A stretch of DNA of 10,808 nucleotides. Origin: an uncultured Succinatimonas sp. (GTDB taxonomy: Bacteria > Pseudomonadota > Gammaproteobacteria > Enterobacterales > Succinivibrionaceae). The position numbers were made by a program, and so were the translations under genes. The stretch is taken from positions 1 through 10,808 of the forward strand of contig CABQMD010000013.1 in assembly GCA_902465145.1 (NCBI GenBank), in the 5' to 3' direction. The notes beneath the pieces are model-generated. The model ran no database searches and had not been told where the DNA came from. It was given only the letters and a program-made list of their open reading frames with translations. Positions 1-7,622 of this stretch are shown piece by piece. Numbering within the stretch: position 1 is the first letter of the stretch; each line of letters begins with the position of its first letter.

Positions 1-709
1 GTTCAGTATAGCCAAGCAAAGTACCGTAAGCCTGATCCATACTGAGATCGGTTAAATTATTGGCACCTGAAAACAATCCCAAGTTCTGAAATCTGCAGAT
101 CCCCGTTACAAAAAGAAAACGCAGTTTCCCGCTTTGACGCTTGATCATGTCATAAAACGCCCTCAGTACCCGACTTACCTCATCAAAAAGCTTTGCATCG
201 TTTAAGCAATCATTTAAGGGAGCGTCGTATTCATCGATAAGCAACACCGGATAATCATCAGACTGGGCCAGCAACAACTCAAAGAGATCAAGCTTGCCGA
301 AGCTCCCCAGACTTTGATCCGGTTCCGGGTATTTAAGTCCTGATAACAACACCGACTTGCTAAGCATGTCTTCAAATTTAAAGTTGAATTCTTCAACATC
401 TTTAAAGGTTCTGCAGGCAGTAAAATCAAGTCTTATCACAGGGTAAGTTGCAGGATCTGTCCAAAGTTTTTCAACAGCCAAGCCTTTAAAACGTTTCAAA
501 CCTTCTTTAAACAGCGATTCAAGGGTACTTACCAACAAAGTTTTACCAAAACGTCTGGGTCTTGTAAGTATGTAATACCCGGGAACCGTCGCAAGATCGG
601 CAAAACAGTCGGTTTTATCCACATAGATCTTGTGCCAATCGCGGATCTCTGCAAAGCTGCAACTGCCCAAAGGCAGATATCTGCTGTCAAGACTAATATT
701 CTCTGCCAT
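1..709 (-). CDS. AAA-ATPase-like (DUF1703-type) protein, copy 2, partial
   Basis: Open from an ATG at 709 to the left window edge: 236 codons, with the C-terminus outside. The N-terminus has the family opening (LPLGSCSFAEIR, then IYVDKT near residues 28-33). A Walker A-like RPRRFGKTLLV follows at about 50-60, a Walker B-like VLLIDEYDAPL at about 155-165, and TGICRFQNLGLFSG at about 202-215. This order is typical of the AAA-ATPase_like family, whose members usually end in a PD-(D/E)XK nuclease-like domain. The molecular role of the family is not established. The gene starts 12 bp after the stop of its upstream paralogue, so the two are probably cotranscribed. The ribosome site is weak (GTGAG overlapping the previous stop, about 12 nt from the ATG). 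An in-frame TTG at 715 is better spaced from it and may be the true start. Whether a nuclease domain follows cannot be seen here. Confidence 0.85.
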   Translation of the reverse strand, partial: MAENISLDSRYLPLGSCSFAEIRDWHKIYVDKTDCFADLATVPGYYILTRPRRFGKTLLVSTLESLFKEGLKRFKGLAVEKLWTDPATYPVIRLDFTACRTFKDVEEFNFKFEDMLSKSVLLSGLKYPEPDQSLGSFGKLDLFELLLAQSDDYPVLLIDEYDAPLNDCLNDAKLFDEVSRVLRAFYDMIKRQSGKLRFLFVTGICRFQNLGLFSGANNLTDLSMDQAYGTLLGYTE

Positions 710-1345
710 AGTCAAAATATCTCACTGGCGCAAAACAACGTTCCTTTCTTGAAAACAAAATTTCCCACCGTAAAGTTGTACCATCGAAGATACAGTTTCT
801 TCATTCGGATAGTTCACCAAAAAGACTCTGTCACTTAGCTTTTCTTTTATGGTGAGATAACCTGTTAGGATGAGCAAAGCAACATCGTTAAGTTCAGAGA
901 GGCTGCGGCATGAAGCCAACTCATTTTTCGACACTATTTGATCCTTGCCGTAATCAGACGGATCTTTGAGGCTGTGAGATTTCAGGTAATTTAACAATAC
1001 CGTTGCATTGCCTGCGGTTTCGTACCAAAAGTTCTCAAACTTCGGGGTGGCTTTGGCAAGAAAAGACAATACCGACCAGGGATTAAACACATGGGTGGCT
1101 CCGTCTTCATCAAAACAAAAACCGTCATAATGCCTTTTCATCTGCAAAAGACATTCATCAAAGCTCAAACCTAAAAATTCTGCATTTCTCTCTACGTAAG
1201 GGCTGAAATATTGCCTGATCTCTTTTTCAGTATAACCAAGCAAGGTACCGTAAGCCTGATCCATGCTGAGATCGGTTAAATTGTTGGCCCCTGAAAACAA
1301 TCCCAAATTCTGAAATCTGCAGATCCCAGTTATAAAAAGAAAACG
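1..1345. repeat. Near-identical DNA block shared by the two paralogues
   Basis: Bases 1-121 match bases 1225-1345 with about nine mismatches by my eye count, nearly all synonymous. The shared block encodes about 40 residues (RFLF[V/I]TGICRFQ through LLGYTE) with a single V/I difference. Upstream in the coding direction, similarity drops at once to scattered motif residues. The left limit of the block lies beyond the window edge. Only the two arms are repeats; the span given covers both. Confidence 0.75.
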
Positions 1346-1936
1346 AAATTTTGGATTAAATTTTTTCAATCTGTCATAAAACTCAGATAGCAATGATGCT
1401 ACTTTATCAAAGAGTTTTTGATCATCCATACACGCAGTAAGCGGCGCATCATACTCGTCGATGAGGATCACCAGACTGTTTAAATCCAGACAGTCAAACA
1501 TGTCGTTATACTGATCGATGACATTTTTTATTCTTTTACCGTCAATTTCGACCAACGTCTTCCCTAAATTTTTTGCCCCCTGACATAACATGCTTGCAAA
1601 TTTTGCTGAAAATTCGGCAAAAGAATTAAAGGAGCGACAATCTGAAAAATCAAGATGCAATACGGGATAACACCGAGTCTCTTTCCATTCTTGCTCGATT
1701 GTCAGCCCTTTAAAGTATTCAAGACCGTGCCTGAACAATGATTCAAAGGTATTGACCAGCAAAGTTTTTCCAAAGCGGCGGGGTCTGGTAAGAAAAAAAG
1801 CACCGTTGCATGAAGCAATGGCATTTATCATCTCGGTTTTATCAACATAGATCTGATCGGACTTGCGCAAAGATTCAAAACCGCTTCTGCCCTTTGGTAA
1901 CAAAGAAGAAGACGAAATTTTATTCAAACGCTCCAT
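722..1936 (-). CDS. AAA-ATPase-like (DUF1703-type) protein, copy 1, C-terminally short
   Basis: A 404-residue protein of the same family as the gene that follows it. Visible motifs are IYVDKTEM (29-36), Walker A-like RPRRFGKTLLV (51-61), Walker B-like VILIDEYDAPL (156-166), TGICRFQNLGLFSG (203-216), and the later family segments HYDGFCF (269-275), FNPWSVL (284-290), GYLTIKE (359-365) and NYPNEE (375-380). I chose the ATG at 1936 over the ATG at 1951 because AGG at 1947-1945 lies 8 nt before it, whereas the upstream ATG has no Shine-Dalgarno. Family members are usually some 500-580 residues and carry a PD-(D/E)XK nuclease-like domain after the YPNEE segment. This protein stops about 24 residues after that segment, so the nuclease part is missing. 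It may be a degenerated copy or a standalone ATPase. It lies behind the guaA terminator, so it needs its own promoter; none is convincing in 1937-1999. Confidence 0.85.
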   Translation of the reverse strand: MERLNKISSSSLLPKGRSGFESLRKSDQIYVDKTEMINAIASCNGAFFLTRPRRFGKTLLVNTFESLFRHGLEYFKGLTIEQEWKETRCYPVLHLDFSDCRSFNSFAEFSAKFASMLCQGAKNLGKTLVEIDGKRIKNVIDQYNDMFDCLDLNSLVILIDEYDAPLTACMDDQKLFDKVASLLSEFYDRLKKFNPKFRFLFITGICRFQNLGLFSGANNLTDLSMDQAYGTLLGYTEKEIRQYFSPYVERNAEFLGLSFDECLLQMKRHYDGFCFDEDGATHVFNPWSVLSFLAKATPKFENFWYETAGNATVLLNYLKSHSLKDPSDYGKDQIVSKNELASCRSLSELNDVALLILTGYLTIKEKLSDRVFLVNYPNEETVSSMVQLYGGKFCFQERNVVLRQ

Positions 1937-1999
1937 TTTCACCGCCTGCATATGAAAAAAGCAATCAGAGCCTTCAAGCCCGCATGGTTACAGCATAAC

Positions 2000-2034
2000 A
2001 AAAAAAACGTCCCTGTTTTTTTAACGGGGACGTT
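2000..2034 (-). terminator. Intrinsic terminator of guaA
   Basis: On the minus strand a 12-bp stem (2034-2023 paired with 2017-2006, one G-T pair) closes a 5-nt loop of A residues. The stem runs directly into a run of eight T residues (2007-2000). It begins 19 bp after the guaA stop codon. Stem, loop and T-run are all textbook, so this marks the end of the guaBA transcript and isolates the paralogue pair downstream. Confidence 0.93.
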
Positions 2035-2053
2035 AAGGATGACTAAATTACAA

Positions 2054-3609
2054 TTATTCCCATTCTATGGTTGCAGGAGGTTTTCCTGAAATATCGTAAA
2101 CTACGCGGGATATGCCGTTAATCTCATTGATAATGCGATTGGAAACTCTGCCTAAGAGTTCATACGGCAACTGAGCCCAACGGGCGGTCATAAAGTCAAC
2201 GGTCACCACTGCACGCAAAGAAACCACATAATCATAAGAACGTTGATCTCCCATGACCCCTACGGCCTTCACCGGAAGAAATACAGTGAAAGCCTGCGAG
2301 ACTTTTTCATACCAGCCGTCACGACGCAATTCCTCCATAAAGATGGCATCGGCACGACGCAGCAGCTCAAGATAATCTTTTTTCACCTCGCCTAATACGC
2401 GCACTCCGAGCCCCGGTCCCGGGAAAGGATGACGCATTACCATTTCCTCGGGCAAACCAAGTTCCATACCGATGCGACGAACCTCGTCTTTAAACAGTTC
2501 GCGCAAAGGCTCAACGAGCTTGAATTTAATCCTCCGACATTGTGATGAGACTTGATCACATGAGCCTTACCGGTCTTGGCTGCAGCCGATTCGATGACAT
2601 CAGGATAAATAGTGCCCTGAGCTAAGAAATCCACTCCTTTTAACTTGCGTGCTTCATCGGCAAATACATCGATAAAAGTCTTGCCTATGGCTTTACGTTT
2701 GGCCTCAGGATCACTTATTCCCTTCAATGCATCGAGGAAGCGATCTTCGGCATCGGCATAAACGAAGTTAAGATCCATGCCGGCAAACATGGCCTCTACT
2801 TGTTTACCCTCATTAAGACGCAGCAAACCGTTATCAACGAACACGCAGGTAAGCTGTCTGCCTATGGCTTTTTGCAACAGCAATGCGGTAACCGAAGAGT
2901 CAACGCCGCCTGACAAGCCCAACAAAACCTTATGATCGCCGACTTCTTCACGAATACGCTTGACAGCATCTTCGATAATGGCTTTCGGAGACCACAATCC
3001 GTGCAATTTGCAAATATCCAGAGCAAAACGTCTTAAAAATTCTCCGCCCTGCTTGGTATGAGTCACCTCAGGATGGAACTGCATACCGTAAAAATTACGT
3101 TTGGCATCATAAATAATGGCATAGGGGCAGGTATCCGTAGCACCTACGGTCACAAACCCTTCAGGGATCTTGGTAACCTTATCGCCGTGGCTCATCCACA
3201 CATCAAGGCTCTTCTCACCTTCATGATCGCTTAAACCGTCAAAAAGCGGGCAGGATACCAAAAGTTTCACCGTGGCATGACCGTATTCACGTTTATCGGA
3301 TCCCTGAACTTTTCCGCCCAGCTGCACCGCCATGGTCTGCAAACCGTAACAAATGCCGAGCACTGGAAGCCCTGAGTCAAATACCCACTGCGGTGCACGG
3401 GGAGAACCTTCTTTAGTTGTGGATTCAGGACCGCCGGAAAGAATGATCCCCTGAGGATTAAAAGACTTTAATTTTTCTACATCAGCGTCAAAAGGCCAGA
3501 TCTCACAGTAAACGCCGATCTCACGGATACGACGGGCGATCAACTGGGTAACCTGTGATCCGAAATCAAGGATCAGCAGTTTTTCGTCATGGATATTCGA
3601 TGAAGGCAT
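2054..3609 (-). pseudogene. guaA: GMP synthase (glutamine-hydrolysing), frameshifted by an internal deletion
   Basis: GuaA converts XMP to GMP using ATP and glutamine. The first 361 codons (from the ATG at 3609, with AGGAG at 3622-3618, 8 nt upstream) carry the class I glutaminase with nucleophile Cys87 in GICYG and His179/Glu181 in FHPEV, then the ATP-pyrophosphatase loop SGGVDSS (233-239), ending in KSHHNVGGL. From there this frame adds 29 foreign residues and stops at 2437. The genuine C-terminal half continues in another frame from 2524 ([11 protein letters not shown], then [18 protein letters not shown], ending KPPATIEWE) to the stop at 2054. Against the E. coli wording (GGLPKEMKMGLVEPL), about five residues are missing at the join and only two bases stand in for fifteen, a net loss of 13 bp. 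A repaired protein would be about 522 residues, against 525 in E. coli. As written, no complete enzyme can be made. An assembly error cannot be excluded. Confidence 0.93.
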
Positions 3610-3633
3610 TTATTCAACTCCTGAAAAGTGCCC

Positions 3634-3653
3634 GATCCGTCAGATAACGGATC
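3634..3653 (-). promoter_or_regulatory. Hairpin immediately before the guaA ribosome site
   Basis: A perfect 7-bp inverted repeat, GATCCGT and ACGGATC, with a 6-nt loop. On the guaBA transcript it ends 11 nt before the AGGAG of guaA. It has no T-run right after it (GGGCAC, then TTTT). It could affect guaA translation or mRNA processing; no function is shown. Confidence 0.5.
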
Positions 3654-3676
3654 AAAAATTCATAGGAAGAGAAACT

Positions 3677-3702
3677 TAAAAGGCACCGTGCGGTGCCCTT
3701 TA
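3677..3702 (-). terminator. Hairpin between guaB and guaA, possible weak terminator or attenuator
   Basis: Five bases after the guaB stop, a stem of seven G/C-rich pairs (GGCACCG with CGGTGCC) is extended, past one mismatch, by five A-T pairs. On the minus strand it is followed by TTTTAAG, a short and interrupted T-run. It could end part of the guaB transcription or serve as an RNA-stability hairpin. guaA has no obvious promoter of its own in the 97-bp gap, so some read-through is expected. Confidence 0.5.
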
Positions 3703-3706
3703 ATAA

Positions 3707-5173
3707 TCAATGAGTCTGATAGTTCGGGGCTTCCTTGGTGATGGTCACGTCATGAACGTGTGACTCATGGAAACCTGCGTTGGTAATACGCACGAACTGA
3801 GCTTTAGTACGCAATTCATCGATGGTAGCGCAACCGGTAAGCCCCATTGCAGAGCGCAGACCGCCCATCTCCTGATGGATGATATCGCGCAAAGCACCTT
3901 TATAAGCAACACGACCTTCGATACCTTCAGGTACCAATTTATCAGCGGCATTGTCAGACTGGAAGTAACGATCGGCAGAGCCGTGAGACATGGCAGCCAA
4001 AGATCCCATACCGCGATAGGACTTAAAGGCACGTCCTTGGTAAATTTCAATTTCGCCCGGGGCTTCTTCAGTACCTGCAAACATCGAACCTACCATTACG
4101 CAGTTGGCACCTGCTGCCAAAGCTTTGGCTATGTCACCTGAATAGCGTATACCGCCGTCGGCGATCACGGTTACATCGGATCCTTTCATGGCCTCAACTG
4201 CATTGGCAACGGCAGTCATCTGAGGAACACCGCAACCGGTGACAATACGGGTGGTACAGATGGAACCGGGGCCTATACCTACCTTTACCGCATTTACTCC
4301 TGCTTCGGCCAGGGCAACGGCGCCTGCAGCGGTAGCCACATTACCTCCGATGATGGGAAGATCAGGATAAGTCTTGCGAGCCCACTTAATTCTGTCAAGC
4401 ACACCCTGAGAGTGACCGTGAGAAGAGTCGATGAGCAGTACGTCAACGCCTGCTTCAACCAATGCCTGAGCACGCTCCTCGTTATTGCCGGGACCTGCGC
4501 CTATGGCTGCGCCAACGCGTAAACGCCCCAAGGCATCGCGGCAGGCATTAGGCTTGTTGGATGACTTTTGGAAGTCCTTGACGGTAATAAGTCCTTTAAG
4601 ACGGAAAGCATCATCCACCACCAGAACTTTCTCGATGCGATGCTGTTGCATCAAAGCTTGCACGTGTTCGCGAGAAGAATTTTCTCTTACGGTGATCAGG
4701 CGATCTTTAGGAGTCATGCAAGCTGAAACTTTGGTCTTGCCGTCAACTACGAAACGAACATCGCGACCGGTGATGATACCCAAGAGATTATCTTTTTCGT
4801 CAATTACCGGAAAACCTGCAAAACCGTATTTAGCAGCCATAGCACGCACATCATTGATTGAAGCATCGGGGTGCACGGTTACGGGACGAGTAACCATACC
4901 GCTTTCGTAACGTTTGACACGCTGCACTTCTTCAGCCTGACGTTCAATTGACATATTCTTATGAATGAAGCCTATGCCACCTTCCTGAGCCAAAGCAATA
5001 GCGAGATTTGACTCGGTAACGGTATCCATAGCCGATGAGATCATCGGAATGTTCATGGTGATATTGGAGGTCAGCCTGGTGCGCAAATCCGCAGTATTGG
5101 GCAGGACGGTTGAGTGTGCAGGAACAAGCAGAAGATCATCGAAAGTAAGAGCTTCTTCAACAATACGCAACAT
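3707..5173 (-). CDS. guaB: Inosine-5'-monophosphate dehydrogenase
   Basis: GuaB oxidises IMP to XMP with NAD+, the first and controlling step of guanine nucleotide synthesis in the cytosol. At 488 residues it equals the E. coli enzyme. The TIM-barrel begins with [11 protein letters not shown] (9-19). Two CBS domains are inserted at roughly 93-200. The catalytic loop GPGSICTTR places the nucleophile at Cys306. The mobile flap shows GSADRYFQ with the Arg402/Tyr403 pair that activates water. [18 protein letters not shown] (340-357) is the phosphate-binding region. GGAG at 5182-5179, 5 nt before the ATG, supports the start. It precedes guaA by 97 bp, as in the classic guaBA operon. The gene is intact, so XMP should be made even though its downstream partner is broken. 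Confidence 0.97.
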   Translation of the reverse strand: MLRIVEEALTFDDLLLVPAHSTVLPNTADLRTRLTSNITMNIPMISSAMDTVTESNLAIALAQEGGIGFIHKNMSIERQAEEVQRVKRYESGMVTRPVTVHPDASINDVRAMAAKYGFAGFPVIDEKDNLLGIITGRDVRFVVDGKTKVSACMTPKDRLITVRENSSREHVQALMQQHRIEKVLVVDDAFRLKGLITVKDFQKSSNKPNACRDALGRLRVGAAIGAGPGNNEERAQALVEAGVDVLLIDSSHGHSQGVLDRIKWARKTYPDLPIIGGNVATAAGAVALAEAGVNAVKVGIGPGSICTTRIVTGCGVPQMTAVANAVEAMKGSDVTVIADGGIRYSGDIAKALAAGANCVMVGSMFAGTEEAPGEIEIYQGRAFKSYRGMGSLAAMSHGSADRYFQSDNAADKLVPEGIEGRVAYKGALRDIIHQEMGGLRSAMGLTGCATIDELRTKAQFVRITNAGFHESHVHDVTITKEAPNYQTH

Positions 5174-5213
5174 ATAGTCTCCGAATAAGCGAGGGGGTGA
5201 AATTTAATCGGAC

Positions 5214-5241
5214 ATTTTAACACTTTCGCCTACTTTTGCGT
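5214..5241 (-). promoter_or_regulatory. Candidate guaB promoter with PurR-like operator
   Basis: On the minus strand TAAAAT (5219-5214) is a good -10 match, 40 bp before the guaB start codon. Just upstream, ACGCAAAAGTAGGCGA (5241-5226) matches the E. coli PUR box ACGCAAACGTTTGCGT at 12 of 16 positions, in the position where a bound repressor would block polymerase. Against this, the central CG step of the box is AG here, and no good -35 hexamer lies at 16-18 bp. The same stretch can be read as a direct repeat (GCAAAAGT, GCGAAAGT) one helical turn apart. A second, weaker promoter reading is TTGCAA, 17 bp, GATAAA farther upstream (about 5314-5286). Confidence 0.4.
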
Positions 5242-5331
5242 TGAAGATTGAGAAATTCTGTTGTGACTTACCTTAATTCATCTCCGCTTTATCTTTCTTT
5301 TTAAGGATCATTGCAACATTTTTTACGTAAT

Positions 5332-5362
5332 CAGATCGGGAAGTGATGTTCTTCCCGATCTG
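5332..5362. promoter_or_regulatory. Perfect 12-bp hairpin between glgB and guaB
   Basis: CAGATCGGGAAG and CTTCCCGATCTG pair perfectly around a 7-nt loop, 22 bp after the glgB stop. Neither strand has a T-run after the stem, so it is not a standard intrinsic terminator. It may protect the 3' end of the malQ-glgB message, or be a bidirectional or Rho-assisted stop. The rest of the 211-bp gap is AT-rich and holds the guaB promoter candidates. Confidence 0.6.
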
Positions 5363-5384
5363 GTACATGTTACAAAAATATACT

Positions 5385-7589
5385 CTACTTGGAATTTCCT
5401 TTTTTCTTGCCCTGCGTTTCCTTCTTACGCTTGATAAATACGGTAGCCAAAGGCGGCAAGTCGAGCACTATCGAATGATACTGAGACTGCCAGGAAATAT
5501 TTGAAGCCTCAATTACATCAGTGCCGGTACCGTATCCTGATCCCCAGTACTCTTTGTCATCGGTATTTAACACCACCTGATAAGTTCCCGGTTTGGGAAC
5601 TCCCAAACGGTATGCTATATAAGGCACAGGTGTCATATTGGAAACAGCAATTATTTCATCATCGCCGTCAGTTCTTAACATTGCGAAAATACTGTGTTCA
5701 GCATCGTTGACATCAAGCCAGACAAAAGCTTTAGGATCGTAATCATTGCGCCACAGGCAAGGATCGCCTGTGTAAAGCTTATTTAGATCGCGCACGAGCT
5801 TTTGAATACCCTGATGCTTCTCATAACGCAGGAGCCACCAGTCAAGTTGCGCATCGACGTTCCACTCGGATCCCTGACCGAATTCAGATCCCATAAACTG
5901 CAGTTTCTTCCCAGGATGTGCGTACTGGAATCCTAAATATGCCCTGAGATTTGCTGCCTGCTGCCATTCGTCTCCCGGCATCTTATACAACAAAGAATGC
6001 TTGCCGTGGGTAACTTCATCATGAGAAATCGACAGGATGAAATTCTCGTTATATGCGTAGATCATCGAGAATGACATCTCGCCGTGATGATATTTTCTAA
6101 AGAAAGGATCGGTGCTCATGTAATCAAGGGAGTCATGCATCCATCCCATATTCCATTTAAAACCGAATCCCAAGCCGCCGGTATAAGTAGGACGGGAGAC
6201 ACCGGTAAAAGCAGTAGATTCCTCGGCAATGGTCATAGCCTGTGGATAGTTACGATAAACTTCTTCGTTAAACCATTTTAAGAAACTTACCGCCTCATAA
6301 TTGATGTTGCCGCCGTCGACATTAGGTACCCATTCCCCTGCTTTTCTTGAATAATCCCAATAAAGCATCGACGCTACGGCATCTACACGCAAACCGTCAA
6401 TATGGTAGTAATCAAGCCAAATCAAGGCTGAAGCTATCAAAAAGCGTCTTACCGTATCACGACCGAAATCATAGATGAGGGAGTTCCAATCAGGATGCCA
6501 TCCTCGGCGGGGATCTTCATACTCATAAACACAGGTCCCGTCAAAACGGGCAAGACCGAAGGCGTCAGTCGGAAAATGCGCAGGAACCCAGTCTAAGATC
6601 ACTCCGATGCCGTTTTGGTGCATGGTATCGACGAAATATTTAAAATCATCAGGAGTACCGTAACGACTGGTAGGAGCAAAAAGACCGGTAGGTTGATAGC
6701 CCCAAGAGCCGTTGAAAGGATGTTCCATTACCGGCATAAGTTCCACATGGGTATATCCCATGTCCTTTACATATTTCGTAAGTTCCTTTGCCATTTCATG
6801 ATAAGTTAAAGGCTTACCTTCATCATCGTGTTTCCACGAACCAAAATGTAATTCATAAATGGTAATAGGTCGTTTTAACTTGTCGTTTAACTGTGATTTA
6901 ACCCATGCATCATCATTCCACTTGTAGGTAGTCTGATCAGTCACAATGGATGCAAACGATGGATACTGCTCATGGAAGAATCCAACAGGATCTGCTTTAT
7001 GCGGCAATCGGTTACCATTTAAATCCTTAATCTCAAACTTATAACGCTCTCCTGCCTTAAGTCCTGGAACAAACAGCACCCAGTTGCCAAGAAGGGATCT
7101 GGCCATGGGATGACGACGTCCGTCCCAGAAATTAAAATCACCTATTACCGACACGCAGGTAGCTGAGGGGGCATATACTACAAATTTAACCCCCTTAACT
7201 TTGACTCCGTCTTCTTCAACTTCAATAAGTTGTGCGCCCATAGTCTTATAAATATTGGCAGGCTTTTCATTCATGGTGGAAAGCCCGAAGAAAGCTTCAT
7301 CACGGAACTGATATGGATCAATAACCTCTACTTCAGAATCCTGATAAGAAACATTAAATTTATAATGAAAAGGCTTTTTAACCTCAGGAAGATCTTTTTC
7401 AAAAAGCCCGTTGTCTCCCCGCGGTTCCAAAGAATATAGTTTTTTTCCGTCTTTTAAATTCAGTACATCAACGGCCTTGGCTCCCGGCAGATAGGCACGC
7501 ATGAGGAAACTGCCGTCTTCACGAGGTTGCAGTCCCAAGATCTCAAAAGGTTTGCCAATTCTAGCTGCGTTTAAATCATCAATCAGCAT
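5385..7589 (-). CDS. glgB: 1,4-alpha-glucan (glycogen) branching enzyme
   Basis: GlgB (GH13) cuts alpha-1,4-glucan chains and rejoins the piece through an alpha-1,6 bond, making the branches of glycogen in the cytosol. At 734 residues it is close to the 728 of E. coli. An N-terminal domain (about 1-115) is followed by a CBM48-type beta domain (about 130-220, with GDFNFWDGRRHPM) and the catalytic barrel from about 240 (YELHFGSW). The nucleophile is Asp403 (GLRVDAVASM), the acid/base Glu456 (AEEST) and the third acid Asp524 (SHDEVTHGK); their spacing equals that in E. coli (405/458/526). The C-terminus carries a short Lys-rich tail (KRKKETQGKKKG), probably unstructured. AAGGAG lies 8 nt before the ATG. 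The gene starts 33 bp after malQ and is almost certainly cotranscribed with it. No other glg gene is adjacent. Confidence 0.97.
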   Translation of the reverse strand: MLIDDLNAARIGKPFEILGLQPREDGSFLMRAYLPGAKAVDVLNLKDGKKLYSLEPRGDNGLFEKDLPEVKKPFHYKFNVSYQDSEVEVIDPYQFRDEAFFGLSTMNEKPANIYKTMGAQLIEVEEDGVKVKGVKFVVYAPSATCVSVIGDFNFWDGRRHPMARSLLGNWVLFVPGLKAGERYKFEIKDLNGNRLPHKADPVGFFHEQYPSFASIVTDQTTYKWNDDAWVKSQLNDKLKRPITIYELHFGSWKHDDEGKPLTYHEMAKELTKYVKDMGYTHVELMPVMEHPFNGSWGYQPTGLFAPTSRYGTPDDFKYFVDTMHQNGIGVILDWVPAHFPTDAFGLARFDGTCVYEYEDPRRGWHPDWNSLIYDFGRDTVRRFLIASALIWLDYYHIDGLRVDAVASMLYWDYSRKAGEWVPNVDGGNINYEAVSFLKWFNEEVYRNYPQAMTIAEESTAFTGVSRPTYTGGLGFGFKWNMGWMHDSLDYMSTDPFFRKYHHGEMSFSMIYAYNENFILSISHDEVTHGKHSLLYKMPGDEWQQAANLRAYLGFQYAHPGKKLQFMGSEFGQGSEWNVDAQLDWWLLRYEKHQGIQKLVRDLNKLYTGDPCLWRNDYDPKAFVWLDVNDAEHSIFAMLRTDGDDEIIAVSNMTPVPYIAYRLGVPKPGTYQVVLNTDDKEYWGSGYGTGTDVIEASNISWQSQYHSIVLDLPPLATVFIKRKKETQGKKKGNSK

Positions 7590-7622
7590 GATGTATTCTC
7601 CTTATATTGTTTGGTACTGCGC

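Noticed and set aside
632..838. A 68-codon plus-strand open frame across the junction of the two paralogues.
   Set aside because: It is antisense to both coding regions, has no ribosome site and no recognisable motif.
1949..1977. TTGAAG, 17 bp, CATATG as a promoter for the copy 1 AAA-ATPase-like gene.
   Set aside because: The spacing is ideal, but transcription would start about 6 nt before the ATG and cut off the Shine-Dalgarno used to choose that start.
2054..2506. The C-terminal part of guaA as a separate gene starting at TTG 2506.
   Set aside because: The TTG is simply the Leu codon of the conserved EPLREL segment and has no ribosome site upstream.
2437..2530. Programmed -1 ribosomal frameshifting in guaA.
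   Set aside because: A -1 shift at GGA TTA AAT would restore the frame, but the site is not an X XXY YYZ slippery heptamer. About four conserved residues would still be missing, and GuaA is not known to use frameshifting. A deletion explains it better.
3767..4141. Plus-strand open frames opposite guaB (also 4485-4910).
   Set aside because: They are shadows of the guaB reading frame, with no homology cues or start signals.
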